From NCBI GenBank assembly GCA_023423285.1, contig JAFAFV010000136.1, positions 1 to 44,108 of the forward strand: a stretch of DNA of 44,108 bases, given 5' to 3'. A program made the position numbers and the translations under genes. The notes beneath the pieces are model-generated. The model ran no database searches, was not told where the DNA came from, and saw only the letters and a program-made list of their open reading frames with translations. The stretch comes from Bacteroidota bacterium (lineage in GTDB: Bacteria; Bacteroidota; Bacteroidia; Chitinophagales; Chitinophagaceae). Positions within the stretch are counted from its first letter, which is position 1. Each line of letters begins with the position of its first letter. This document shows, in pieces, positions 18,103-26,562 of the stretch.

Positions 18103-18110
18103 CAAAGGTA
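18103..18110 (-). promoter_or_regulatory. -7 box of mtaB
   Basis: TACCTTTG on the minus strand, exact TAnnTTTG, ends 7 nt before the mtaB ATG, so the leader would be only a few nucleotides. It fixes the ATG at 18095 as the start. Confidence 0.6.
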
Positions 18111-18131
18111 CGCCGATTTTTTAAAAAATTC

Positions 18132-18139
18132 TATCTTTG
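18132..18139 (+). promoter_or_regulatory. -7 box of clpS, positioned for a leaderless mRNA
   Basis: TATCTTTG, exact TAnnTTTG, ends 4 nt before the ATG at 18144. Transcription would begin at about the start codon. A second in-frame ATG (18153) would leave a leader of about 9 nt. The box lies 21 nt from the mtaB -7 box on the other strand. Confidence 0.6.
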
Positions 18140-18143
18140 CCAC

Positions 18144-18446
18144 ATGATAGAAATGAACACGAACCCTTTTACGCAGTCAGAAGAAGAGGCCGATGTGCTT
18201 ACAGCCACCACATCGCTTTGCCAGCTTATTGTGTGGAACGATGAAGTGAATACATTTGACTGGGTGATTGAAACACTTATTGATGTGTGCGGGCATACTT
18301 ACGAGCAGGCGGAGCAATGCTCCTATATCATACATTACAAAGGCAAATACGCTGTAAAAGAAGGTGTATTTGAAGACCTGAAACCTATGTGCGAGGCCAT
18401 TCTTGACCGTGGTATTAATGCAACGGTTGAAGAAGTAGTATCATGA
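18144..18446 (+). CDS. clpS: ATP-dependent Clp protease adaptor ClpS
   Basis: Adaptor that binds proteins with N-terminal Leu, Phe, Tyr or Trp and delivers them to ClpA-type chaperones with ClpP. The protein (100 residues from the ATG at 18144, 97 from 18153) carries the core VWNDEVNTFDWVIETLIDVC, in which the Asn-Asp-Glu group contacts the substrate alpha-amino group, and the QAEQCSYIIHYKGKYAV helix-strand. The start is chosen at or just after the promoter; longer in-frame extensions run into the mtaB region and lack similarity to ClpS. It precedes aat by 33 nt, forming an N-degron pair. Confidence 0.93.
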   Translation: MIEMNTNPFTQSEEEADVLTATTSLCQLIVWNDEVNTFDWVIETLIDVCGHTYEQAEQCSYIIHYKGKYAVKEGVFEDLKPMCEAILDRGINATVEEVVS

Positions 18447-18479
18447 TCCTGACTGATTAAAAAACCCACAGATACTCTG

Positions 18480-19124
18480 ATGGCAATTTTTGCCCTGAGC
18501 GATGAACTGATTTTTCCTCCCGTACACTTAGCGGAGCCTGATGGCTTACTGGCTATCGGTGGCGACCTTTCACCTGAAAGACTGCTGCTGGCGTACCGCT
18601 CCGGCATTTTTCCCTGGTATGACAAGCCCCCCATTTTATGGTGGAGCCCTGACCCGCGGTTTGTTTTATTTCCTGATGAATTAAAGATCAGCAAGTCTAT
18701 GAAACCGCTGCTGAATCGGGAAGCCTTTCAATTTACAACCAATAAAGCCTTTTCACAAGTGATGCAATACTGCAAAAATGTTCCACGTGCAGGGCAGGAT
18801 GGCACCTGGATCAATGATGAGGTGATAGCTGCTTACACAAATTTGCACGAAATGGGTTATGCGCATAGCGCTGAAGTTTGGCAAAATGGGGAACTTGCCG
18901 GAGGGCTTTATGGGATTAAACTTGGAAATGTATTTTTTGGAGAAAGTATGTTTAGTCTGGTAAGCAATGCATCGCGCTATGCCTTTATAAAATATGTACA
19001 AGAATTAAAACGAAATGGTCTTGCCCTCATTGATTGCCAGATCCATTCTGATTACCTGGAAAGTTTAGGCGCACGAATGATAGGTGGAAAAGAGTTTCAG
19101 GAGATTTTAAGAAAAGGAATGTAG
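18480..19124 (+). CDS. aat: Leucyl/phenylalanyl-tRNA--protein transferase
   Basis: Adds Leu or Phe from aminoacyl-tRNA to proteins with N-terminal Lys or Arg, making them ClpS substrates. The 214-residue protein has the family sequence FPPVHLAEPDGLLAIGGDLSPERLLLAYRSGIFPWY (given here in part: DGLLAIGGDLSPERL at about 20-34), WWSPDPRFVLFPDELK, AGGLYGIKLGNVFFGESMFS and LIDCQIHSDYLESLGA. Length is normal. It is co-oriented with clpS, 33 nt downstream, so both arms of the bacterial N-end rule are made together. Confidence 0.96.
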   Translation: MAIFALSDELIFPPVHLAEPDGLLAIGGDLSPERLLLAYRSGIFPWYDKPPILWWSPDPRFVLFPDELKISKSMKPLLNREAFQFTTNKAFSQVMQYCKNVPRAGQDGTWINDEVIAAYTNLHEMGYAHSAEVWQNGELAGGLYGIKLGNVFFGESMFSLVSNASRYAFIKYVQELKRNGLALIDCQIHSDYLESLGARMIGGKEFQEILRKGM

Positions 19125-19244
19125 AATGTGATATGTGGCAATAAGAAAATGTTACCGTACCGAAGCCAGTTATAAGTTTGTGTTACCGGTTATCTGAATC
19201 TGAAATGCGAATTTCTCATCTTCACCAATTCCAATTGCCTGCCA

Positions 19245-19976
19245 TCAAAATCTCACTCTCAAATAATGTGGCAGCATGGCTTTCCAGGTAGGCCAGTCGT
19301 GAGAATAGTTAGGACCCCAATTGTCAAAATCATAATAAACACCTTTATCGTATAATAGCTTGGCAAACTCTCCGCCGGCGCGCGGGTCTTCGTAAGGACC
19401 GCTGCCGGTAAGAATATGTATATGATCGCTTTGATTGATCTGGCTAATGAGGCGTTGATCTGTTAGATTGGGAATATAATGTTGTGGGCTGTTGAAGTAT
19501 ACGTAATCATCCATATAACCATTGGTATAATAAGTCAGATCGTACACACCACTCATGGCTATCACCCCGTTTAGCAGATCGGGCCTTTTTAAAAATAAAT
19601 TCATACTGTGCAACGCGCCGAAAGAGGCGCCGCAGATAATGATGGGTGTTTCTGCACTGCTGGTGATTTTTATAAAGGGCACTACTTCGTTATACACATA
19701 CTGGTTCCATTCTTCATGCCTGGTTGACTGATGCCGCGGATCCATCTGCTTGTTCATCCAACTGCTATTGTTCTCGCTGTTGATGGAATACACTTTTACC
19801 TTGCCCTCGTTAATAAAAGGAGCAAGGTCATCAATCAATTGAAATCTTTCATATTCCAAAAAATCTGCCCCGGCCGTTGGCACCAGCAGCAATGCAAACC
19901 CATAATGGCCGTAAGTTACTACTGGCATGTCTTTATTCAATATTCGGCTGTGCCAGGATGTGATCTCTCTGTACAT
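19245..19976 (-). CDS. Alpha/beta-hydrolase-fold esterase (esterase D-like)
   Basis: A 243-residue cytoplasmic protein from the ATG at 19976 (MYREITSWHSRIL). It has the nucleophile elbow GASFGA (ICGASFGALHS), a preceding strand, a histidine near the C terminus in SHDWPTWK, and Asp in GPYEDPRAG, fitting the esterase D/Fes-like fold that hydrolyses esters or thioesters. No signal peptide. The longer start at 20039 adds 21 basic residues overlapping the rpsA terminator and is rejected. The true substrate is unknown. It lies downstream of rpsA but behind its terminator. Confidence 0.85.
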   Translation of the reverse strand: MYREITSWHSRILNKDMPVVTYGHYGFALLLVPTAGADFLEYERFQLIDDLAPFINEGKVKVYSINSENNSSWMNKQMDPRHQSTRHEEWNQYVYNEVVPFIKITSSAETPIIICGASFGALHSMNLFLKRPDLLNGVIAMSGVYDLTYYTNGYMDDYVYFNSPQHYIPNLTDQRLISQINQSDHIHILTGSGPYEDPRAGGEFAKLLYDKGVYYDFDNWGPNYSHDWPTWKAMLPHYLRVRF

Positions 19977-20064
19977 AATATTTTTGCTTTGCCATTGTAA
20001 AGATGCACTTTTTTTTACGCGCACAACATAAAGCTGCAAGCTTTGATATTCACTTGAATAAAAA

Positions 20065-20093
20065 AAACTGCCGCTTTTAAAATGCGGCAGTTT
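20065..20093 (-). terminator. Terminator of rpsA
   Basis: Perfect 10-bp stem AAACTGCCGC / GCGGCAGTTT with a 9-nt AT loop. On the minus strand an 8-T run (20060-20067) follows the stem. It lies 28 nt after the rpsA stop codon. Confidence 0.9.
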
Positions 20094-20120
20094 AATATTT
20101 AAAAAAATTCAGGTAATCTT

Positions 20121-22241
20121 TTATGCTTCACCTTTTGCTTCGTCAGCCCCCGGTTCTGTATCGCTTGCAGCCTGAGGAGCTTCTTCAACCTTAGGCACTT
20201 CCACTTTAGGCGCTTCTTCTTTTGAATCTTTAGAAGCAGCTGCGGCAGTAGCTTTGTTTTCTGCGTCAATCTTCTTCTTCAGATCTGCCAAAACACCTAA
20301 ATCGCCAAGGGTAGCTTTTTCAACTTTGCTTTGAATGTTCTTAACAACCTTCTTGGTTTTTTCGTGCTCAGCGCGCTCTGCTTTTCTTGCACCCTCTCTT
20401 TCTGCATATTGCTCCTGCTCCCACACACGTGCGTGAGATACCACGATGCGCTTTTCGTTGCGGTCAAACTCAATCACCATAAATTCACCATGTTCATCCT
20501 GGTTTAAAGACTTACCTTCTTTTGTGGTAAGATGGCGGTTAGGAGCAAAACCTTCGAGGCCGTAAGGCAGTTGAACGGTTGCGCCTTTGTCATCTTTACG
20601 GGTAAGCGTTCCTTCATGTATAGAACCTATGGCAAAAGTATCCTGCAATGTGTTCCAGGGATCTTCTTCCAGTTGCTTATGGCCCAGTTGCAGTTTGCGG
20701 TTGTCTTTATCGATACCTAAGATGATCACATCAATATTTTCGCCCACTTTGGTGTACTCACCAGGATGGTTGAAACGCTTTAACCAGCTCAGGTCGCTGA
20801 TATGGATCATACCACCTATACCTTGTGCCAGTTCTACAAACACGCCGTAGTTGGTGATGTTTTTAACTTCACCGGTGTGTTTGCTGCCTTCGGCAAAACG
20901 GGTTTCGATATCGTTCCATGGGTCTTCTGTCAATTGCTTGATAGAAAGGCTCATTTTACGGGTATCTTTATCTAAAGTAACAATTTTGGCTTCATGCTCA
21001 TCGCCCATTTTGAAGAACTCTTTGGCATTGATCGGCGTATTGGCCCATGTAATTTCGCTTACGTGAACCAGGCCTTCTACACCAGGAGTAATCTCGAGAA
21101 ATGCACCATAATCTTCAATATTTACCACTTTACCTGTTACTGTTTTACCTTCTTCCAGTCCTTCCGGCAACACATCCCACGGGTGTGGTGTTAATTGCTT
21201 CAGGCCAAGGCTGATGCGTTTTTTCTCATCATCAAAATCAAGTACTACCACGTTGATCTTCTGATCCATTTTCAGTACTTCATTCGGGTGAGAAATACGC
21301 CCCCACGAAATATCGGTAATGTACAGTAAACCGTCTAAGCCGCCCAGGTCCATAAATGCACCAAAGTCGGTAATATTCTTAACGGTTCCTTCCAATACCT
21401 GTCCTTTCTCAAGCTTCCCAATAATTTCTGCACGTTGTGCTTCAATATCGCTTTCGATCAGCGCTTTGTGGCTTACTACAGCGTTCTTAATGGTTTCGTT
21501 AATTTTCACCACTTTAAACTCCATGGTTTTACCTACAAACTGGTCGTAGTCAGTAACCGGTTTCACATCAATTTGAGAGCCCGGCAGGAAGGTTTCCATA
21601 CCAAATACATCCACAATAAGGCCACCTTTGGTTTTGCTGGTAACAAGGCCGGTAACCACTTCGCCTGTTTTATTCACCTCAACAATTTTTTCCCATGCAC
21701 GTGTGGTGCGGGCTTGTTTGCGGCTTAGGTTCAGGTGCCCTTCCCTGTCTTCTTTTTCAACGATCATAACTTCCACTACATCGCCCACCTGCAGGTTCGG
21801 CAAGTCGCGAAACTCGTTCAGAGAAATCAGACCATCGCTTTTAAAGCCAATGTTTAGTACCACATCAGTATTGGTAAGGCCTACCACGGTACCGTTTACC
21901 AGTTCACCGTCGTTTAAAGTGATAAAAGTATTTTCATACACTTTATCGTACTTTTCTTTTTCTTCTTTGCTGTAAGAAGATACGTTGCGTTTGTCAACGC
22001 TCCAGTCAAAATCATCGTGTGGTGTTTCTTCCTGTACAGGTTGAGATTCAGCTACAGCTTCAGATTTTACTTCATCAGCAGGCGTTGATTCTTCAACAGG
22101 TGCATCAGCAGGCTGAGGGTTCTCAACCGGCGTTTCTTCAGGTGCAGTGTTTGTCGCTGTAGAAGCTTCCTCAACCGGTTCTCCGGCTGCACCAGCGTTC
22201 TCCTGAGCATCAGCGTTTAATTGTTTAAAAATAAAATTCAT
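20121..22241 (-). CDS. rpsA: 30S ribosomal protein S1
   Basis: S1 (706 residues) binds mRNA on the 30S platform and helps initiation. Six S1/OB repeats are readable: about 113-180 (GELVNGTVVGL), 198-260 (GEVVTGLVTSK), 280-350 (GQVLEGTVKNITDFGAF), 367-435 (GKTVTGKVVNIEDYGAF), 455-520 (GSKHTGEVKNITNYGVF) and 540-600 (GSIHEGTLTRKDDKGA). An acidic, Ala/Glu/Pro-rich N-terminal extension of about 80 residues and a C-terminal acidic, low-complexity tail of about 60 (EEAPKVEVPKVEEAP) are added to the usual core. The start ATG at 22241 is preceded by an imperfect -7 box (TACCTTCG at 22276-22283). A strong terminator follows. Confidence 0.96.
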   Translation of the reverse strand: MNFIFKQLNADAQENAGAAGEPVEEASTATNTAPEETPVENPQPADAPVEESTPADEVKSEAVAESQPVQEETPHDDFDWSVDKRNVSSYSKEEKEKYDKVYENTFITLNDGELVNGTVVGLTNTDVVLNIGFKSDGLISLNEFRDLPNLQVGDVVEVMIVEKEDREGHLNLSRKQARTTRAWEKIVEVNKTGEVVTGLVTSKTKGGLIVDVFGMETFLPGSQIDVKPVTDYDQFVGKTMEFKVVKINETIKNAVVSHKALIESDIEAQRAEIIGKLEKGQVLEGTVKNITDFGAFMDLGGLDGLLYITDISWGRISHPNEVLKMDQKINVVVLDFDDEKKRISLGLKQLTPHPWDVLPEGLEEGKTVTGKVVNIEDYGAFLEITPGVEGLVHVSEITWANTPINAKEFFKMGDEHEAKIVTLDKDTRKMSLSIKQLTEDPWNDIETRFAEGSKHTGEVKNITNYGVFVELAQGIGGMIHISDLSWLKRFNHPGEYTKVGENIDVIILGIDKDNRKLQLGHKQLEEDPWNTLQDTFAIGSIHEGTLTRKDDKGATVQLPYGLEGFAPNRHLTTKEGKSLNQDEHGEFMVIEFDRNEKRIVVSHARVWEQEQYAEREGARKAERAEHEKTKKVVKNIQSKVEKATLGDLGVLADLKKKIDAENKATAAAASKDSKEEAPKVEVPKVEEAPQAASDTEPGADEAKGEA

Positions 22242-22356
22242 AAAATACTCCGAAGGGTTTTAAAATTTCGGACTGCGAAGGTACGGGAAATGGTTGATTT
22301 AGCCTGATTTAAGCTAAACAACGTAATATTATTATATTTAATTTAAAATTGAAATT

Positions 22357-22719
22357 ATGGATACCCAATTACATGATGAGCGCATTGCAAAAATGACCTT
22401 TGCATCTGTTTACCCGCATTATGTGACCAAAATTGAAAAGAAAGGCAGAACCCGCCAGGAACTGAACCAGGTAATAGAATGGCTTACGGGTTATGATGAA
22501 AAAAAACTGCAGGAACTGATTGATAATGAAGTTACTTTCAGCCAGTTTTTTCAAAATGCTACTTTACACCCAAATGCTCATTTGATTAAGGGCATTATTT
22601 GTGGCTATCGCGTAGAAGAAATTAAGAATCAGCTTACCAAGCAGGTACGCTACCTGGATAAACTGGTAGACGAAATGGCCAGAGGTAAAAAAATGGAGAA
22701 GATTTTACGAATGGCGTAA
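22357..22719 (+). CDS. DUF2200 family protein
   Basis: A 120-residue cytoplasmic protein. RIAKMTFASVYPHYVTKIEKKGRTRQELNQVIEWLTGYDEK (quoted in part: KMTFASVYPHYVTK and IEWLTGYD) is the family signature, and the rest (FSQFFQNATLHPNAHLIKGIICGYRVEEI) matches its second half. DUF2200 has no assigned function. The gene diverges from rpsA over 115 nt. It is followed by the acyltransferase gene, which has its own -7 box, so the two need not be co-regulated. Confidence 0.9.
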   Translation: MDTQLHDERIAKMTFASVYPHYVTKIEKKGRTRQELNQVIEWLTGYDEKKLQELIDNEVTFSQFFQNATLHPNAHLIKGIICGYRVEEIKNQLTKQVRYLDKLVDEMARGKKMEKILRMA

Positions 22720-22747
22720 CCGCCATTATATTCTGGCAGCTACCCAT

Positions 22748-22755
22748 TATTTTTG
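22748..22755 (+). promoter_or_regulatory. -7 box of the acyltransferase gene
   Basis: TATTTTTG, exact TAnnTTTG, ends 13 nt before the TTG start at 22769. An in-frame stop codon at 22757-22759 rules out an earlier start, so the box and the TTG support each other. No clear -33 element. Confidence 0.45.
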
Positions 22756-22768
22756 CTAAAAAACTATC

Positions 22769-23749
22769 TTGCTTTATCGCTTTTTAAAAATATACGTCCG
22801 GTTCGCTATTAGGTTCTTTTGCCATTCCATTCGTGTAAATAAACCAGAACTACTTAAAATCCGCGGGCCACTGCTCATTGCCAGCAACCATCCCAATTCT
22901 TTTTTAGACGCGATTATTTACGATATTTTATTTGATACCCCTATCTGGTCCCTGGCTCGTGGCGACGTGTTCAAACGGTTTCCCAAAGCCATACCTTTTC
23001 TGAGGGCTGTTAAAATATTTCCCATTTACCGCACACGCGAGGGCGCACAAAACCTTTTAGAGAATTATGAAACTTTTAATGCCTGTATGCAGGTTTTTAA
23101 AAAAGGCGAAGCCGTAACCATTTTCAGCGAAGCGCTTTGTGTAAATGAATGGCATCTGCGGCCGTTAAAAAAAGGTACTGCACGCATCGCCTTTATGGCC
23201 TGGGAGAAAGGTTTGCCCGTGCAAGTGTTGCCTGCCGGCATTAATTACAGCTCGTTCAGGCGTTTTGGCAAACAAATAGATGTGAACTTTGGAAACCTGC
23301 TGCAATCATCAGATTTTAACCTCAGTGATACTGATGGCAATAAACACATTCTGTTTAATAAAGAACTGCAGCAACAATTAAGCGGCCTCGTTTATGAGAT
23401 TGAAAAGGGAGATAACCCCACTTTTGACCAAAAATTTAGCATTCGTCATAATTCGCTCAAAAAAATTTTACTTTTTGTTCCGGCGCTTTTTGCGGTGGTG
23501 CTTAACGGGCCCATTTACTTTACGGCAAAAAAGTTTACCAAATGGTTGGTAAAAAACTCCGACCACTATGATGCAGTGGTATTTGCATTTTTGTTATTCT
23601 TTTATCCGGTATATCTATTATTGGTAACAATTGCCGCCTGGCTTATTACTCAAAATGTCTTAAGCATTTTATTGTTATTGGTGATGCCTTTAACAGCTTT
23701 GGCTTATGTCAAATCACATGTGAGGAAAGATATAAGTTTTTATATTTAA
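22769..23749 (+). CDS. Lysophospholipid acyltransferase-like membrane protein (PlsC superfamily)
   Basis: A 326-residue protein of the glycerolipid acyltransferase superfamily, expected to acylate a lysophospholipid or related acceptor at the inner membrane. The catalytic block reads NHPNSFLD (about 41-48), an H-x5-D form rather than H-x4-D, as in other Bacteroidota members. IFSEALCVNE stands where FPEG is usual, and RPLKKGTARIAF follows. Two or three C-terminal hydrophobic helices (FAFLLFFYPVYLLLVTIAAWLI) anchor it. The only available start is TTG at 22769, since a stop lies 12 nt upstream and no ATG occurs early. The acceptor is not known. Confidence 0.85.
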   Translation: MLYRFLKIYVRFAIRFFCHSIRVNKPELLKIRGPLLIASNHPNSFLDAIIYDILFDTPIWSLARGDVFKRFPKAIPFLRAVKIFPIYRTREGAQNLLENYETFNACMQVFKKGEAVTIFSEALCVNEWHLRPLKKGTARIAFMAWEKGLPVQVLPAGINYSSFRRFGKQIDVNFGNLLQSSDFNLSDTDGNKHILFNKELQQQLSGLVYEIEKGDNPTFDQKFSIRHNSLKKILLFVPALFAVVLNGPIYFTAKKFTKWLVKNSDHYDAVVFAFLLFFYPVYLLLVTIAAWLITQNVLSILLLLVMPLTALAYVKSHVRKDISFYI

Positions 23750-23793
23750 CAAAAGTTAGCTCTGCCATCCTGTCATACACCATTTCAATTACC

Positions 23794-23801
23794 TATCTTT
23801 G
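23794..23801 (+). promoter_or_regulatory. -7 box of miaB
   Basis: TATCTTTG, exact TAnnTTTG, 28 nt before the ATG at 23830. It separates miaB transcription from the acyltransferase gene ending at 23749. The -33 element is poor. Confidence 0.55.
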
Positions 23802-23829
23802 CCCTTCATTTTATTAATTAATTTATTTG

Positions 23830-25269
23830 ATGTTGAACCTGACAGAACTTAAAGTGCATGATGATAAACGGCAGGGAGAGAGCTATGCCCCGTTTGCCAA
23901 CGATCCCAATAATTACGCGAAAAAATTTTATATAGAAAGCTATGGATGCCAAATGAACTTTGCAGACAGCGAAGTGGTAGCATCTATTCTGAATAAAGAG
24001 GGATTCGGTGCCACCCGCAATCTGGAAGATGCAGACCTGATCTTTATTAATACCTGCTCTATCCGAGAAAAAGCTGAACAAACTGTTCGTAAGCGCCTTA
24101 CTGAGTTTAAAAAGCTCAAATCTCAAAAGCCTTCCACATTGGTGGGTGTACTTGGTTGCATGGCTGAACGCCTTAAATCACAATTTTTGGAGGAAGAAAA
24201 ATTGGTAGATATTGTTGTCGGGCCAGACGCCTACCGAAGTTTACCGCAGCTGGTTGATGAAGCAGGCGGAGGTCAAAAAAGCGTGAATGTGCTGTTGAGC
24301 CGTGAAGAAACTTATGCTGATATTTCTCCCGTTCGGCTGAACAGCAATGGCGTGGGCGCTTTTGTAAGCATTATGCGTGGGTGTAATAACATGTGCTCAT
24401 TTTGCGTGGTCCCTTTTACGCGTGGCCGCGAAAGAAGCCGAGATGCGGAAAGTATATTGAGGGAATGCCGCGAACTTTTTGAAAGCGGTTACCGCGAAGT
24501 AACCCTGTTGGGGCAGAATGTAGATAGTTACCACTACATACCTAAAAATGCTAAAGAAGAAGATTCGGTAGGCTTTGCTAAACTATTGGAACTTGTTGCT
24601 TTAATATCTCCCGAACTCCGTGTTCGCTTTTCTACCTCTCACCCTAAAGATATTACTGATGATGTGCTGTATACAATGGCCAAATATGAAAATATCTGCA
24701 AATGTATTCACCTACCAGTACAAAGTGGTTCAAGCCGGGTTCTACAACTAATGAACCGCACCTATACGCGCGAATGGTATATGAGCAAGGTTGACCGCAT
24801 TAGAGAGATTATGCCAGACTGTAGTATTACCTCAGATATAATATCAGGTTTCTGCACAGAAACAAATGAAGATCATGCTGATACAATAACTATTATGGAT
24901 TACAGTAAGTATGATATGAGCTACATGTTCTTTTACAGCGAAAGACCGGGTACCCTGGCGCAACGCCGTTATACAGACGATGTACCTTTGGAAATTAAGA
25001 AAAAGCGACTTCAGGAAATAATAGAAAAACAAAATGCCCTGTCGCTTGAAAGTTACAAAAAAGATATTGGTAAGGTATATAAAGTATTGATTGACGGTGA
25101 CAGTAAGCGCAGCGAAAATGACTGGGTGGGCCGTAATTCTCAAAATAAAGTGGTCATATTTCCTAAAAATAATCATCATTTTCAAAAGGGTGATTATGCA
25201 ATGGTGAAAATAAATAACTGTACCCAGGCTACTTTGTTTGGAGATATTGTTGTTGAAAATCAATATTAA
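23830..25269 (+). CDS. miaB: tRNA i6A37 methylthiotransferase MiaB
   Basis: Radical-SAM enzyme making ms2i6A37 in tRNAs that read UNN codons. The 479-residue protein (ATG at 23830, not the TTG just before it) has the UPF0004 domain with Cys in ESYGCQMNFADSE, NTCSIREKAEQ and LGCMAERLK, the cluster motif CNNMCSFCVVPFTRGRERSR, IHLPVQSGSS, and a C-terminal TRAM domain (VYKVLIDG... ending ATLFGDIV). GCQMNFADSE and RGRERSR mark MiaB against MtaB. It heads a row of genes (sigma-54 activator, lptE, unknown, secG) that I recall as conserved in Bacteroidota. Confidence 0.96.
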   Translation: MLNLTELKVHDDKRQGESYAPFANDPNNYAKKFYIESYGCQMNFADSEVVASILNKEGFGATRNLEDADLIFINTCSIREKAEQTVRKRLTEFKKLKSQKPSTLVGVLGCMAERLKSQFLEEEKLVDIVVGPDAYRSLPQLVDEAGGGQKSVNVLLSREETYADISPVRLNSNGVGAFVSIMRGCNNMCSFCVVPFTRGRERSRDAESILRECRELFESGYREVTLLGQNVDSYHYIPKNAKEEDSVGFAKLLELVALISPELRVRFSTSHPKDITDDVLYTMAKYENICKCIHLPVQSGSSRVLQLMNRTYTREWYMSKVDRIREIMPDCSITSDIISGFCTETNEDHADTITIMDYSKYDMSYMFFYSERPGTLAQRRYTDDVPLEIKKKRLQEIIEKQNALSLESYKKDIGKVYKVLIDGDSKRSENDWVGRNSQNKVVIFPKNNHHFQKGDYAMVKINNCTQATLFGDIVVENQY

Positions 25270-25311
25270 ACAACCCATAACCTACACCTAAACCTCTTAT
25301 TAAAATTTGTA

Positions 25312-26562
25312 ATGGATCTACAATCACTAAAAAATCGCTTTGGCATAATAGGAAATGCTCCTGAGTTAAATTATGCTCTTCAGGTAGCTGCGCAAGTTGC
25401 TAATACCGATCTGACAGTGTTAATCATTGGCGAAAGCGGTGTAGGAAAAGAAGCATTTTCTTCCATTATTCATAGCCTGTCATCGCGTAAACATAATGCT
25501 TTTATAGCGGTAAACTGCGGCGCAATACCAGAAGGAACAATTGATTCTGAATTGTTTGGACATGAAAAAGGATCTTTTACCGGAGCTGTGGATTCGCGCA
25601 AAGGATATTTTGAAACTGTTAACGGCGGCACCATTTTTTTGGATGAAATTGGCGAACTGCCATTGGGTACTCAGGCACGTCTCCTACGGGTTTTAGAGGC
25701 CGGCGAATACATTCGGGTAGGTTCAAGTAAAGTACAAAAAACTGATGTACGCGTGGTAGCGGCAACCAACAAAGACCTTTTACAGCTTGTTCAGCAGGGC
25801 AAGTTTCGGGAAGATCTTTACTACCGCCTCAGCACGGTACCCATCAGGGTGCCCTCTTTGGCAAGTCGGAGGGATGACATTGTTTTGCTGTTTAGAAAAT
25901 TTGCGTCAGATTTTGCCGATAAATACAAAACGCAATCCGTTCAGTTAGATGAGGACGCCAAGCAGCTCCTGCTCTCCTACCCCTGGCCCGGCAATGTGAG
26001 GGAACTAAAAAATATTGCCGAGCAGGTTTCAGTACTATCAACAGAAAAAGTAATATCTGCTAAAGAACTTAACAGGTACCTGCAGCCTTACTCCGCTAAT
26101 CGCCTGCCCATGGTTCTACCTGCAAACGGCAATCACGAATTTAACAGCGAAAGGGATATTTTGTACAAACTCTTTTTTGACATGAAAAAAGATGTGACCG
26201 AACTGAAACGCATGTTTCTGGAGGTATTGCAAAATCCTGAAATGATAGAAAACCCCCACTCACTGATCAAAGACCTGAAAGAACTTCCCGTGCAGCAGGA
26301 AGGGATTCAACAGATTCCTGCACCATACAATTATAACCTGCCACAGGCACAGCCCGCATCAAAACCAGTATTAATCAGCGATGATATACAAGAACACGAA
26401 GAAGTGGAAGAGAGCCTGAATATTATGGATAAGGAAAAAGAGCTCATCATTAAGGCCTTAAAAAAACATAGAAGTAAAAGAAAAGATGCCGCGCTCGACC
26501 TTGGCATTAGTGAAAGAACCTTGTACCGTAAATTAAAAGAATATGACATTGAAGACTTATAG
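25312..26562 (+). CDS. Sigma-54-dependent activator without receiver domain
   Basis: An AAA+ enhancer-binding protein of 416 residues that remodels RNA polymerase with sigma-54. It starts almost at the AAA domain: Walker A GESGVGKE at 40-47, the sigma-54-contacting loop GSFTGA at 88-93 (consensus GAFTGA), Walker B GGTIFLDEIGE at 106-116, R-finger region FREDLYYRL, and WPGNVRELKN. A C-terminal Fis-type helix-turn-helix (KKHRSKRKDAALDLGISERTLYRKL, in part) closes it at about 380-412. There is no REC, GAF or PAS sensory domain, so its activity is set by level or by partners. The stretch 265-370 is a low-complexity linker. It sits between miaB and lptE and overlaps lptE by 20 nt. Confidence 0.92.
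   Translation: MDLQSLKNRFGIIGNAPELNYALQVAAQVANTDLTVLIIGESGVGKEAFSSIIHSLSSRKHNAFIAVNCGAIPEGTIDSELFGHEKGSFTGAVDSRKGYFETVNGGTIFLDEIGELPLGTQARLLRVLEAGEYIRVGSSKVQKTDVRVVAATNKDLLQLVQQGKFREDLYYRLSTVPIRVPSLASRRDDIVLLFRKFASDFADKYKTQSVQLDEDAKQLLLSYPWPGNVRELKNIAEQVSVLSTEKVISAKELNRYLQPYSANRLPMVLPANGNHEFNSERDILYKLFFDMKKDVTELKRMFLEVLQNPEMIENPHSLIKDLKELPVQQEGIQQIPAPYNYNLPQAQPASKPVLISDDIQEHEEVEESLNIMDKEKELIIKALKKHRSKRKDAALDLGISERTLYRKLKEYDIEDL

Noticed and set aside
16806..18143. A longer MtaB starting with GTG at 18143
   Set aside because: The extra residues lie across the mtaB -7 box and the divergent clpS promoter; the ATG at 18095 fits the family N terminus.
20793..21380. Internal similarity within rpsA that could look like DNA repeats or an array
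   Set aside because: It reflects the repeated S1 domains at the protein level; there are no regular spacers as in CRISPR.
16806..25269. The closeness of mtaB and miaB as a methylthiolation gene cluster
   Set aside because: They are on opposite strands, 6 kb apart, separated by six unrelated genes; no functional link is needed.
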